Positions 1-7,143 of a stretch of DNA of 20,043 nucleotides are shown here, piece after piece. Position 1 is the stretch's first letter. The number at the start of each line of letters is the position of its first letter. A model generated the notes under the pieces. It did not search any database, had not been told where the DNA came from, and worked only from the letters and a program-made list of their open reading frames with translations. Where the stretch lies: positions 1 through 20,043 of IMG/VR virus record IMGVR_UViG_3300025133_000767. The stretch is one strand, 5' to 3'. The stretch comes from a virus. The position numbers were made by a program, and so were the translations under genes.

Positions 1-332
1 GAGTAATAGACAACTTACATACATCGAAAGAAGAAAAACTTGAAGCAGAACAAAAAGTTAAAGAACTCGTCTCTAGTTATGAAATAGAGATGGAAAAGAA
101 TATTACTGAGCGATGGAAAATGGATATGCAATCTGATTCATGGCTTAGTAAAAATATACGTCCACTAGTATTAGTATTTTTAGTTGTATCTACAGTATTA
201 TTGATATTTATCGATGCTGGAGCTATCTCTTTTAAGGTACAAGATAAATGGACAGATTTATTACAATTAGTATTAATAACCGTGATCGGTGCCTATTTTG
301 GTGGACGATCATTAGAAAAAGTAAAAAAATAA
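1..332 (+). CDS. Holin-like membrane protein, 3TM/GTA-holin type (5' partial)
   Basis: The reading frame is open from base 3, so the gene begins before the window. The ATG at 90 is an internal methionine, not a convincing start. Visible are a charged helical N-terminal part (KEEKLEAEQKVKELVSSYE), then ERWKMDMQSDSWLSKNIRP, a membrane segment (about PLVLVFLVVSTVLLIFIDAG), a short polar stretch, a second hydrophobic segment (LLQLVLITVIGAYFGGRS) and a basic tail ending LEKVKK. The 'ERW..DM.SDSWLS.N.RPL' block and the terminal 'GAYFGGRS.EK' block are, from memory, typical of the 'Holin of 3TMs, for gene-transfer release' family (GTA_holin_3TM). That family is thought to act in the inner membrane to let lysis enzymes out. 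The role is inferred from family resemblance. It ends four bases before the next start. Confidence 0.75.
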   Translation, partial: VIDNLHTSKEEKLEAEQKVKELVSSYEIEMEKNITERWKMDMQSDSWLSKNIRPLVLVFLVVSTVLLIFIDAGAISFKVQDKWTDLLQLVLITVIGAYFGGRSLEKVKK

Positions 333-336
333 AATT

Positions 337-1122
337 ATGGGAAAATATTTTAACGTAACAGCAAAACCTTATATAGATCCAGACGAGCAACATGACGGTA
401 ATATAACAGACGCACAAATATTAGCCGATTGGACAGAATTTGAAATACCAAAAGGTGCAGCTAGATTAATAGGGATAACAGTTTTGTACAGAGGAAAAGA
501 TGGTGCAGATGTTACTCCAACTGATTTTGAAATCATTTGGGCTAAAGGAGATGTTGATGGAACAGCACCAACGTCATTAGGCTCTGTAGCGGGTGCTGTA
601 GGTGCCCCAGCAGCAGGATCACCACCCTGGTTTAACAATATACAAGGTAAAACATATATAGACGCTTCTTTAATGAGTAATGACGGAGACTTGGTATACT
701 TAAATGTATTAAGTATACCTGAAGGAGAAACTGATTTTGGTGATACAGGTCGTTTTGTTAATCCTTTTCCAGGGAATATGGTACTACAAGGAGAGCCTGA
801 TAGTGGATCAAACGTTGGATATGACAAATTATATTGTGCTTTGATAGCAAAAGCTACTCATAACTGGGAATCTACTTTAGATATAAACGGTACAATGGTT
901 ACTACTAGTCCTACATTAACCGTGGCTACTATCGACGCTAGACTTGCAGTTGCCCCAGGAGATGTATTATATGATGAAGATAATCTTCTACTTGGAACAG
1001 TTAAAAGTGTAGATTCAGCAACACAAATAACAATGGAGAGTAATCTATCAAACGCAAGCAGTAATGATAAAAAAGTATATAACGGTAGTCCAATAACATT
1101 GGTATTATCATTCGAAAAATAA
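337..1122 (+). CDS. Putative virion protein of unknown role (possible head decoration)
   Basis: The 261-residue product has no signal peptide or membrane segment. It opens with MGKYFNVTAKPYI and looks beta-rich throughout, with a Gly/Ala/Pro-rich linker around residues 85-95. Residues about 193-253 hold a beta-strand motif (GDVLYDEDNLLLGTVKSVDS, then a TQITM strand) resembling the 'GM.V....GT.V..I....I.L' repeats in the connector and muzzle proteins downstream. Its place beside head genes and its beta content suggest a virion surface or decoration protein; that is inference, and I cannot name a characterised family. The start follows the previous stop by four bases (TAAAATTATG), with no Shine-Dalgarno sequence. 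Confidence is high that it is a gene and low for its role. Confidence 0.6.
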   Translation: MGKYFNVTAKPYIDPDEQHDGNITDAQILADWTEFEIPKGAARLIGITVLYRGKDGADVTPTDFEIIWAKGDVDGTAPTSLGSVAGAVGAPAAGSPPWFNNIQGKTYIDASLMSNDGDLVYLNVLSIPEGETDFGDTGRFVNPFPGNMVLQGEPDSGSNVGYDKLYCALIAKATHNWESTLDINGTMVTTSPTLTVATIDARLAVAPGDVLYDEDNLLLGTVKSVDSATQITMESNLSNASSNDKKVYNGSPITLVLSFEK

Positions 1123-1153
1123 AAACAAATTAAATTAACTTAAATTAAATAAA
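1123..1153 (+). promoter_or_regulatory. A/T-only leader with repeated AAATTAA units
   Basis: This 31-base gap has no purine-rich Shine-Dalgarno sequence. It contains three near-repeats of AAATTAA before the ATG at 1154. It could be a Bacteroidota-style AT-rich translation leader or simply base composition. No clear promoter boxes are seen. Confidence 0.3.
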
Positions 1154-1459
1154 ATGGCAAAAAGAAAAACACCGAAAGCGGAGAAAGTAGTAGACTTAAC
1201 TCCGAAAGCAGAGAAAATAACTGATGAGCAACTAAAGAAAGTTCAAGAGACAGTAAGCAATCTTAATAGGGCACAAATGGAACTCGGTCAATTAGAGACT
1301 CGAAAACACGAAATATTACACAATGTCGCTAGTATAAAAGATGGACTCGCTGAATTACAAACTGAATTTAAAGAAGAGTATGGCACTGTTGATGTGAACA
1401 TCCAAGATGGTAGTATAAATTATCCCCCAGACAATGGCGAAACTGATAAGAAAGATTAG
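1154..1459 (+). CDS. Small coiled-coil protein
   Basis: A 101-residue hydrophilic protein. Residues about 1-20 are basic and carry a duplicated TPKAEK unit. Residues about 25-75 form a predicted long helix with heptad-like spacing (LKKVQETVSNLNRAQMELGQ and onward), i.e. a coiled coil. The C-terminus is a polar tail (QDGSINYPPDNG). The pattern recalls small prefoldin-like coiled-coil proteins of marine phages, but I cannot assign a function. Its last 26 bases overlap the start of the next gene, which suggests translational coupling. It sits in the block of small genes leading into the terminase. Confidence 0.7.
   Translation: MAKRKTPKAEKVVDLTPKAEKITDEQLKKVQETVSNLNRAQMELGQLETRKHEILHNVASIKDGLAELQTEFKEEYGTVDVNIQDGSINYPPDNGETDKKD
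1172..1216 (+). repeat. Short in-gene direct repeat (period 30 bases)
   Basis: CCGAAAGCGGAGAAA at 1172-1186 recurs as CCGAAAGCAGAGAAA at 1202-1216, 14 of 15 bases identical. It encodes the duplicated PKAEK units at the N-terminus of the coiled-coil protein. It looks like a small in-frame tandem duplication of a basic linker. Confidence 0.7.
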
Positions 1460-1655
1460 TGTAGGTAAAGATTATAAAAACGACGCCATGCATTACGCTG
1501 TTGGTCAAGAAGTATATGGTGGACATAAAATATGTGATATAATAGAAGAAGATGATAAGTTTTCTGTTTATATTAGAAAAGATAAAGATGTCTTACCATG
1601 GAAAGACTTTAACAAAAATATGGCGGTATCTGTAGAGTATAATCTAGAATACTAA
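1434..1655 (+). CDS. Conserved small phage protein, unknown function
   Basis: A 73-residue protein starting MAKLIRKISVGKDYKNDAMH. Features seen: a basic N-terminus, 'AMHYAVGQEVYGGHKICDII', then alternating short strands (FSVYIRKDK, AVSVEYNLEY), suggesting a small beta or alpha/beta domain. I have the impression of similar small proteins just upstream of packaging genes in uncultured marine phages, but no function is known to me. It starts inside the previous gene (26-base overlap, different frame). Its TAA shares one base with the ATG of the next gene (TAATG at 1653-1657), so translation is probably coupled along this block. Confidence 0.7.
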   Translation: MAKLIRKISVGKDYKNDAMHYAVGQEVYGGHKICDIIEEDDKFSVYIRKDKDVLPWKDFNKNMAVSVEYNLEY

Positions 1656-2248
1656 TGAAAAGTGTTTACAACTTTGTTGTAACGCCAATTGGAGATAGAT
1701 ATAACAATACTAAAAAAGTTGAAGGTGGTGATCTTATATTAAACACTGAGATTTACAATCATCAATTTGTAAATAGAGTTGCAAAAGTTATATCAACCCC
1801 TATAGTTGGTGATACAGATATTAAAACTGGAGATGAGGTAATAGTACATCACAATGTGTTTCGTAGGTGGCATAACGTAAAAGGTATAGAGAAAAATAGT
1901 AGGAGTTACTTTAATGAGTCTACTTACTTAATAACTCAGGACCAAATATTTCTATATAAAAGAAACGGTGAGTGGAATGCTCCAAAAGGATTTTGTTTTA
2001 TAAAACCCTTAAAAGAAATAGATGACCCACTTAACGTGAATATAGAAAGACCTTTAATAGGTATCGTCAAATATTCAGATGGTACTGTTAAGGTTAACGA
2101 GTTAGTTGGTTTTAAGCCAAGTAGTGAATATGAGTTTATAATCGACGAAGAACGATTATATAGAGTTTTATCTAATTTTATCACGATCAAATATGAATAT
2201 CAAGGAGACGAAGAAGAATATAATCCAAGCTGGGCAAAAAGCAGTTGA
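1655..2248 (+). CDS. Probable tandem GroES-like (Cpn10-fold) protein
   Basis: A 197-residue protein. Residues 7-101 follow the GroES pattern in order: a first strand (NFVVTPIGDR), a GGDLIL block at 24-29 in the place of the GGIVL mobile loop that contacts GroEL, VAKVIS (42-47) like GEVLAVG, DIKTGDEVIVHHN (55-67) like VKVGDIVIFND, and a closing YLITQDQIFLY (91-101) like VLIMSESDILAIV. Residues about 113-190 look like a weaker second copy: FIKPLKE, PLIGIVKYSDG, VKVNELVGF, YEFIIDEERLYRV, FITIKY. Phage co-chaperonins such as T4 gp31 replace GroES so that host GroEL can fold the capsid protein; a similar role is inferred here. Bacterial GroES is about 95 residues, so 197 fits a doubled form. TAATG coupling links it to the gene before, and its last 56 bases overlap the next gene. 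Confidence 0.55.
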   Translation: MKSVYNFVVTPIGDRYNNTKKVEGGDLILNTEIYNHQFVNRVAKVISTPIVGDTDIKTGDEVIVHHNVFRRWHNVKGIEKNSRSYFNESTYLITQDQIFLYKRNGEWNAPKGFCFIKPLKEIDDPLNVNIERPLIGIVKYSDGTVKVNELVGFKPSSEYEFIIDEERLYRVLSNFITIKYEYQGDEEEYNPSWAKSS

Positions 2249-2468
2249 AGAACTGATTAAAGTCGCTAAGGAACCAATTGTAGATTCAGATGACGATATA
2301 TCAGCAGACAGATTAAAGAACGCTGCAGCTACTAAAAAGCTAGCTATATTTGATGCGTTTGAAATACTAACTAGAATCCAAGAAGAAGAAAATCTTTTGG
2401 AAGGAAAAGAACCAAAAGAAAAGAAAGAACAAGTTTTTAAAGGATTCGCTGAAGGTAGATCTAAATAA
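2193..2468 (+). CDS. Small helical protein in small-terminase position
   Basis: A 91-residue, highly charged and mostly helical protein (ETKKNIIQAGQKAVEELIKV; DRLKNAAATKKLAIFDAFEI; then LEGKEPKEKKEQVFKGFAEG). It overlaps the previous gene by 56 bases in another frame. Its TAA overlaps the ATG of the terminase large subunit by one base (TAATG at 2466-2470). Size, charge, helical content and position directly before terL fit a small terminase subunit or DNA-recognition partner, but no helix-turn-helix motif is clear enough to prove it. The ATG at 2193 is the start used; the overlap is long but the composition is protein-like from that point. Confidence 0.55.
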   Translation: MNIKETKKNIIQAGQKAVEELIKVAKEPIVDSDDDISADRLKNAAATKKLAIFDAFEILTRIQEEENLLEGKEPKEKKEQVFKGFAEGRSK

Positions 2469-4690
2469 TGTACGAGCAAAGTTTAGTTAAAATAATTGAA
2501 CCTATAAAACGCACGACTATAAGTCGTATGAATAAAGGTAAAAAATGGAAATATGGATACAATAAAGAACATGATATCATCGTTATATCAAAAACTGGAA
2601 AAATTGGGGAAATATATGAAATCCAAAATTTGCGAATTGGTTTGCCGTTGGAACCAGTGCGAATGCGAGTGCGCGACAGTGGACAAGGAAAATGGGTAAA
2701 AGAAGAATATCCTAAAGAATTAAATAGGATAAAAAATATATTTGATTGGAGAAACTATCCAGACGAACAAAAAGATAGATGGTTCGATTATATAGACGAA
2801 GAATTTAAGCGAAGAGATGAGGGATTTTGGTTTATGAATAACGGTAAACCAACCTATATAGTAGGTACGCATTATATGTACTTACAATGGAGTAAGATTG
2901 ATGTTGGCGCTCCAGATTTTAGAGAAGCAAATAGACTGTTTTATATATTTTGGGAGGCATGTAAAGCAGATAAAAGATGTTATGGTATATGCTATTTAAA
3001 AAATAGACGATCTGGATTTTCTTTTATGTCTTCGGCTGAAGCAGTTAATCTAGCTACATTAGCAACTGATAGTAGATATGGAGTACTTTCTAAAACAGGT
3101 GCAGATGCTAAGAAGATGTTTACTGACAAGGTAGTTCCTATAAGTATTAATTACCCATTCTTTTTTAAACCTATCCAAGATGGTATGGATCGACCTAAAA
3201 CAGAATTAGCATATAGAGTACCAGCAAGTAAATTTACTAGAAAGAAAATTACAGCTAACGAAAAACTAGAAGACATACAAGGATTAGATACAACTATTGA
3301 TTGGAAAAATACTGGAGATAATAGTTATGACGGTGAAAAACTAAATCTATTAGTACATGATGAGAGTGGTAAATGGGAAAGACCCGATAATATATTAAAT
3401 AATTGGAGAGTTACAAAAACATGTTTACGATTAGGTAGTAGGATTATTGGTAAATGTATGATGGGCTCAACTTCAAACGCATTAGACAAAGGTGGAGACA
3501 ATTTTAAGAAATTATATAACGCGTCAGATGTCACAAAGAGAAATAGAAATGGCCAAACAAAGTCTGGTTTATATTCTCTGTTTATCCCAATGGAGTGGAA
3601 CTACGAAGGATTTATTGATGAGCACGGAATTCCAGTTTTTGATACACCAGACGTCGATGTGTTCGGTCCAGATGGTGAATTAATAGACGTAGGCATTATA
3701 GAGCATTGGCAAAACGAAGCTGATGGTTTAAAAGGTGATCATGATGCTTTAAATGAATTTTATAGACAATTTCCAAAAACTACTGAACACGCGTTTAGAG
3801 ATGAAGCGAAAGGAAGTATCTTCAATTTAGTTAAGATATATGAACAGATAGACTACAATGAAGAAATGTCAAGAACCCTTGGGGTTACAAAAGGTAATTT
3901 CCAATGGGTTAACGGGGTAAAAGATTCACAAGTTATATTTTATCCAGATCAAAATGGTAGATTTAAAGTTAGTTGGGTTCCAAAGACTGGATTACAAAAT
4001 AAGGTGGTACTTAAAAATGGTGTAAAATATCCTGGTAATGAACACATGGGAGCATTTGGTTGTGACTCTTATGATATATCAGGAACCGTAGATGGACAAG
4101 GTTCTAAAGGAGCATTACACGGCTTAACCAGGTTTAGTATGGAGGACGCTCCTGCGAACAGCTTCTTTTTAGAATACCTATCAAGACCACCTACGGCTGA
4201 AATATTCTTTGAAGATGTTTTAATGGCACTAGTATTTTATGGAATGCCAATACTTGCAGAGAATAATAAACCTAGATTACTTTATTATCTTAGAAGAAGA
4301 GGTTATAGAGGATTTAGCATGAACAGGCCGGATAAGATATGGAACAAATTATCTGTAGCAGAAAAAGAAGTTGGGGGAATTCCTAACTCTAGTGAAGATA
4401 TAAAACAAGCACATGCCGCAGCGATTGAAATGTATATACAAGATCACGTAGGCATGAAGCAAGATGGAACATTTGGAGACTTATATTTTAATGAACTATT
4501 AAATGATTGGTCTAGATTTGATATAAATAAACGTACAAAGTTTGATGCGTCTATTAGTTCAGGTTTAGCTATCATGGCAAATAATAGGCATTTATATGCT
4601 CCAAACGCAAAAATAGAAAAACCGAAATTAAACATACACGTTTCTAAATATGAGAATAAGGGTAGTATGTCTAAAATAATCAAAAAATAA
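2468..4690 (+). CDS. terL: Terminase large subunit (packaging ATPase/nuclease)
   Basis: A 740-residue DNA-packaging motor protein that hydrolyses ATP to drive DNA through the portal and cuts the concatemer. The N-terminal ATPase domain has an atypical Walker A-like segment LKNRRSGFSF (177-186), in which Phe occupies the usual Lys position after Gly. It also has a Walker B LNLLVHDE (292-299, D298/E299) and a coupling motif GKCMMGSTSN (328-337). The C-terminal RNase H-like nuclease shows likely metal ligands D533/D536 in GCDSYDISG, E582/D583 in EIFFEDV, and D693 in RTKFDASISSG. The sequence is complete and slightly longer than many terminases, because of an N-terminal extension of about 110 residues. 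It is coupled to the gene before (TAATG) and the portal starts two bases after its stop. A local patch near 2656-2690 uses CGA/CGC arginine codons, unlike the AGA preferred around it. Confidence 0.96.
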   Translation: MYEQSLVKIIEPIKRTTISRMNKGKKWKYGYNKEHDIIVISKTGKIGEIYEIQNLRIGLPLEPVRMRVRDSGQGKWVKEEYPKELNRIKNIFDWRNYPDEQKDRWFDYIDEEFKRRDEGFWFMNNGKPTYIVGTHYMYLQWSKIDVGAPDFREANRLFYIFWEACKADKRCYGICYLKNRRSGFSFMSSAEAVNLATLATDSRYGVLSKTGADAKKMFTDKVVPISINYPFFFKPIQDGMDRPKTELAYRVPASKFTRKKITANEKLEDIQGLDTTIDWKNTGDNSYDGEKLNLLVHDESGKWERPDNILNNWRVTKTCLRLGSRIIGKCMMGSTSNALDKGGDNFKKLYNASDVTKRNRNGQTKSGLYSLFIPMEWNYEGFIDEHGIPVFDTPDVDVFGPDGELIDVGIIEHWQNEADGLKGDHDALNEFYRQFPKTTEHAFRDEAKGSIFNLVKIYEQIDYNEEMSRTLGVTKGNFQWVNGVKDSQVIFYPDQNGRFKVSWVPKTGLQNKVVLKNGVKYPGNEHMGAFGCDSYDISGTVDGQGSKGALHGLTRFSMEDAPANSFFLEYLSRPPTAEIFFEDVLMALVFYGMPILAENNKPRLLYYLRRRGYRGFSMNRPDKIWNKLSVAEKEVGGIPNSSEDIKQAHAAAIEMYIQDHVGMKQDGTFGDLYFNELLNDWSRFDINKRTKFDASISSGLAIMANNRHLYAPNAKIEKPKLNIHVSKYENKGSMSKIIKK

Positions 4691-4692
4691 AT

Positions 4693-7113
4693 ATGGCAGA
4701 GTCTGGCATTAAAAGTTATTTTCCAAGTCAAACAGTAAGTGATGCTGAAAAGCTTAGCGAAGAATATGGTTTAAAAGTTGCTAAAGCTATCGAAACCGAG
4801 TGGTTTAATAACGATAGAAGTCTTAATAGGTATAAAGCTAACTATAACAATTTTCATAAATTACGATTGTACGCTAGAGGCGAACAATCTATTCAAAAAT
4901 ATAAGGATGAGTTATCAATAAATGGTGATTTGTCCTATCTTAATTTAGATTGGAAACCAGTTCCAATTATTTCTAAATTTGTGGATATAGTGGTTAACGG
5001 AATTGCAGAAAGAACATATGATATAAAAGCATACTCTCAAGATCCATACGGTGTAGAAAAAAGAACTAAGTACATGGAATCTGTACTTAATGACATGAAG
5101 TATAAAGAGTTTAATAATTTTGCTGTAGAGAATCTTGGTGTAGACACAAGAGAAAGTGAAGTAGAGGAATTACCAGAATCAGATGAGGAGTTAGGTATCC
5201 ACATGCAATTAACTTACAAGCAATCTGTGGAGTTAGCAGAAGAACAGGCGTTAAACGTTTTATTTGAAGGTAATAAATATGAACTAACTAAAAAACGATT
5301 TTATTATGATCTTACGGTTTTAGGTATTGGAGCGGTAAAATCATCATTTAATACATCAGAAGGCGTCGTAATAGATTATGTTGATCCAGCTAATTTAGTT
5401 TATTCTTATACTGACTCTCCTTATTTTGATGATATATATTATGTTGGAGAAGTAAAATCAATTCCAGTAAATGAATTAGTTAAGCAGTTTCCTGATTTAT
5501 CTCAAGAAGAACTTGAAGATATAATGAAGAATAAGTCATTTAATAGAAATAATAATAGCACAAGATATTCTGTAGATAAGGAAGACAATAACACAATTCA
5601 AGTTTTATATTTTAATTATAAAACTTATATGAACGAAGTCTATAAAGTAAAACAAACTGGTACTGGCGCTAATAAAATCATACCTAAAGATGATAAATTT
5701 AATCCACCTAAAAATATGGAAGGTGGATATTCTAAATTATCAAAATCTATAGAATGTTTGTATGACGGAGCAAAGATTCTTGGAACAGACAGAATACTTA
5801 AGTGGGGAATGGCAAAGAATATGATGCGTCCTAAAAGCGATTATACCAAAGTTAAAATGAATTATGCTATTGTAGCTCCTAGAATGTATAATGGTAAAAT
5901 AGAATCATTAGTTGGTAGAATTACCGGGTTTGCTGATATGATTCAGTTAACACACTTGAAATTACAGCAAGTAATGTCTAGATTAACACCAGATGGTGTT
6001 TATTTGGATGCAGATGGTTTAGCTGAGATTGATTTAGGTAACGGAACAAATTATAATCCTCAAGAAGCGTTAAACATGTTTTTCCAAACTGGTTCTGTAA
6101 TCGGTAGAAGTTTTACTTCTGAAGGTGATATGAACCCTGGAAAAGTACCTATTCAAGAAATACAATCAGGATCTGGAGGACAAAAAATGCAAAGTTTAAT
6201 TGGTACATATAATTATTATCTACAAATGATTAGAGATGTTACCGGGTTAAATGAAGCTAGAGATGGTAGTACGCCAGATAAAAACGCTTTAGTAGGTATA
6301 CAAAAAATGGCCGCAGCAAATTCAAATACAGCGACAAGACATATTCTACAAGCTGGATTATTTTTAACAGCTGAAGTGGCGGAATGTTTATCGCTTAGAA
6401 TATCTGATATAATAGAATATTCTCCAACTAAAGATGCGTTTATTCAAGCTATTGGAGCACATAATGTAGCTACATTAGAAGAAATGCAAAATTTGCATCT
6501 TTATGATTTTGGCATATTTATTGAGTTACAACCAGATGAAGAAGAGAAACAAATGTTAGAAAATAACATTCAAATGGCGCTACAACAACAAAATATTGAA
6601 CTTGAAGATGCTATTGATCTTAGGGAAATTAAAAACATTAAACTTGCTAATCAACTACTAAAGATACGTAGAAAGAAAAAACAAGAAAGAGATCGACAGT
6701 TACAATTAGAAAATATCCAAGCGCAAACAGAATCTAACACACAAGCAGCTCAAGCTGCTGCTCAAGTAGAAATGCAAAAAAATCAAGCGATGATGCAATC
6801 TGAAACGCAACTTGAACAAATGAAGGCTCAAATTGACTCTCAAAAAATGCAACAAGAAGTTATGCACAAGAAAGAGTTGATGGAATTAGAGTTTCAGTAT
6901 AACATGCAACTTAAAGGAATTGAAGTTGATGGGGTAAAAGAAAGAGAGAGACAGAAGGAGGATAGAAAAGATGAAAGAACAAAGATACAAGCAACACAGC
7001 AATCAGAAATGATTGAACAAAGAAATAGTGGGAAACCACCCAAAAACTTTGAATCCGCAGGTAATGATACACTAGGTGGCGGATTTGATTTAGGAGCATT
7101 TGAACCTAGATAA
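4693..7113 (+). CDS. Portal protein with long Gln-rich coiled-coil tail
   Basis: An 806-residue protein directly after terL. The body (about residues 1-610) has the portal pattern: an N-terminal helical part, WKPVPIISKFVDIVVNGIAE (wing/stem region), strands around YDLTVLGIGAVKSSF and VIDYVDPANLVYSYT, a long helix region LVGRITGFADMIQLTHLKLQ, then IRDVTGLNEARDGSTPDKNA. Portals form dodecameric rings at one capsid vertex and act as the DNA channel and terminase docking site. Residues about 616-775 form a Gln/Glu/Lys-rich helix that would be a barrel or crown extension, as in P22-type and crAss-like portals. The C-terminal peptide carries KPPK (781-784) and FESAGND (786-792), echoing the scaffold N-terminus. 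Assignment rests on size, position and recognisable sequence; no enzyme motif exists for this family. Confidence 0.92.
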   Translation: MAESGIKSYFPSQTVSDAEKLSEEYGLKVAKAIETEWFNNDRSLNRYKANYNNFHKLRLYARGEQSIQKYKDELSINGDLSYLNLDWKPVPIISKFVDIVVNGIAERTYDIKAYSQDPYGVEKRTKYMESVLNDMKYKEFNNFAVENLGVDTRESEVEELPESDEELGIHMQLTYKQSVELAEEQALNVLFEGNKYELTKKRFYYDLTVLGIGAVKSSFNTSEGVVIDYVDPANLVYSYTDSPYFDDIYYVGEVKSIPVNELVKQFPDLSQEELEDIMKNKSFNRNNNSTRYSVDKEDNNTIQVLYFNYKTYMNEVYKVKQTGTGANKIIPKDDKFNPPKNMEGGYSKLSKSIECLYDGAKILGTDRILKWGMAKNMMRPKSDYTKVKMNYAIVAPRMYNGKIESLVGRITGFADMIQLTHLKLQQVMSRLTPDGVYLDADGLAEIDLGNGTNYNPQEALNMFFQTGSVIGRSFTSEGDMNPGKVPIQEIQSGSGGQKMQSLIGTYNYYLQMIRDVTGLNEARDGSTPDKNALVGIQKMAAANSNTATRHILQAGLFLTAEVAECLSLRISDIIEYSPTKDAFIQAIGAHNVATLEEMQNLHLYDFGIFIELQPDEEEKQMLENNIQMALQQQNIELEDAIDLREIKNIKLANQLLKIRRKKKQERDRQLQLENIQAQTESNTQAAQAAAQVEMQKNQAMMQSETQLEQMKAQIDSQKMQQEVMHKKELMELEFQYNMQLKGIEVDGVKERERQKEDRKDERTKIQATQQSEMIEQRNSGKPPKNFESAGNDTLGGGFDLGAFEPR

Positions 7114-7143
7114 ACTTTTTATTAATTATTATTATATTATATT
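7114..7143 (+). promoter_or_regulatory. AT-only leader before the scaffold gene
   Basis: Thirty bases made almost only of A and T, ending TATTATATTATATT just before ATGG. A nearly identical leader precedes the gene at 9934. No Shine-Dalgarno sequence is present. It may be an AU-rich unstructured ribosome-landing site or contain a promoter; the sequence cannot decide. Confidence 0.35.

Noticed and set aside
90-332. An 80-residue gene starting at ATG 90
   Set aside because: The frame is open back to base 3 and encodes the conserved helical part of the holin-like family, so the ATG is internal and the gene is 5'-truncated by the window.
369-827. Reverse-strand ORF of 152 codons opposite the 261-residue gene
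   Set aside because: It is a shadow of a clear + strand gene. The product is Ser/Pro-rich without domain structure, and no other gene in the window is on the - strand.
2168-2479. Reverse-strand ORF opposite the pre-terminase gene
   Set aside because: The Ser/Phe-rich product is typical of antisense reading of Glu/Lys-rich coding sequence.
3492-3683. Short + strand ORF inside terL in another frame
   Set aside because: It lies wholly inside the terminase gene between conserved motifs. Its product has no recognisable features and there is no leader.
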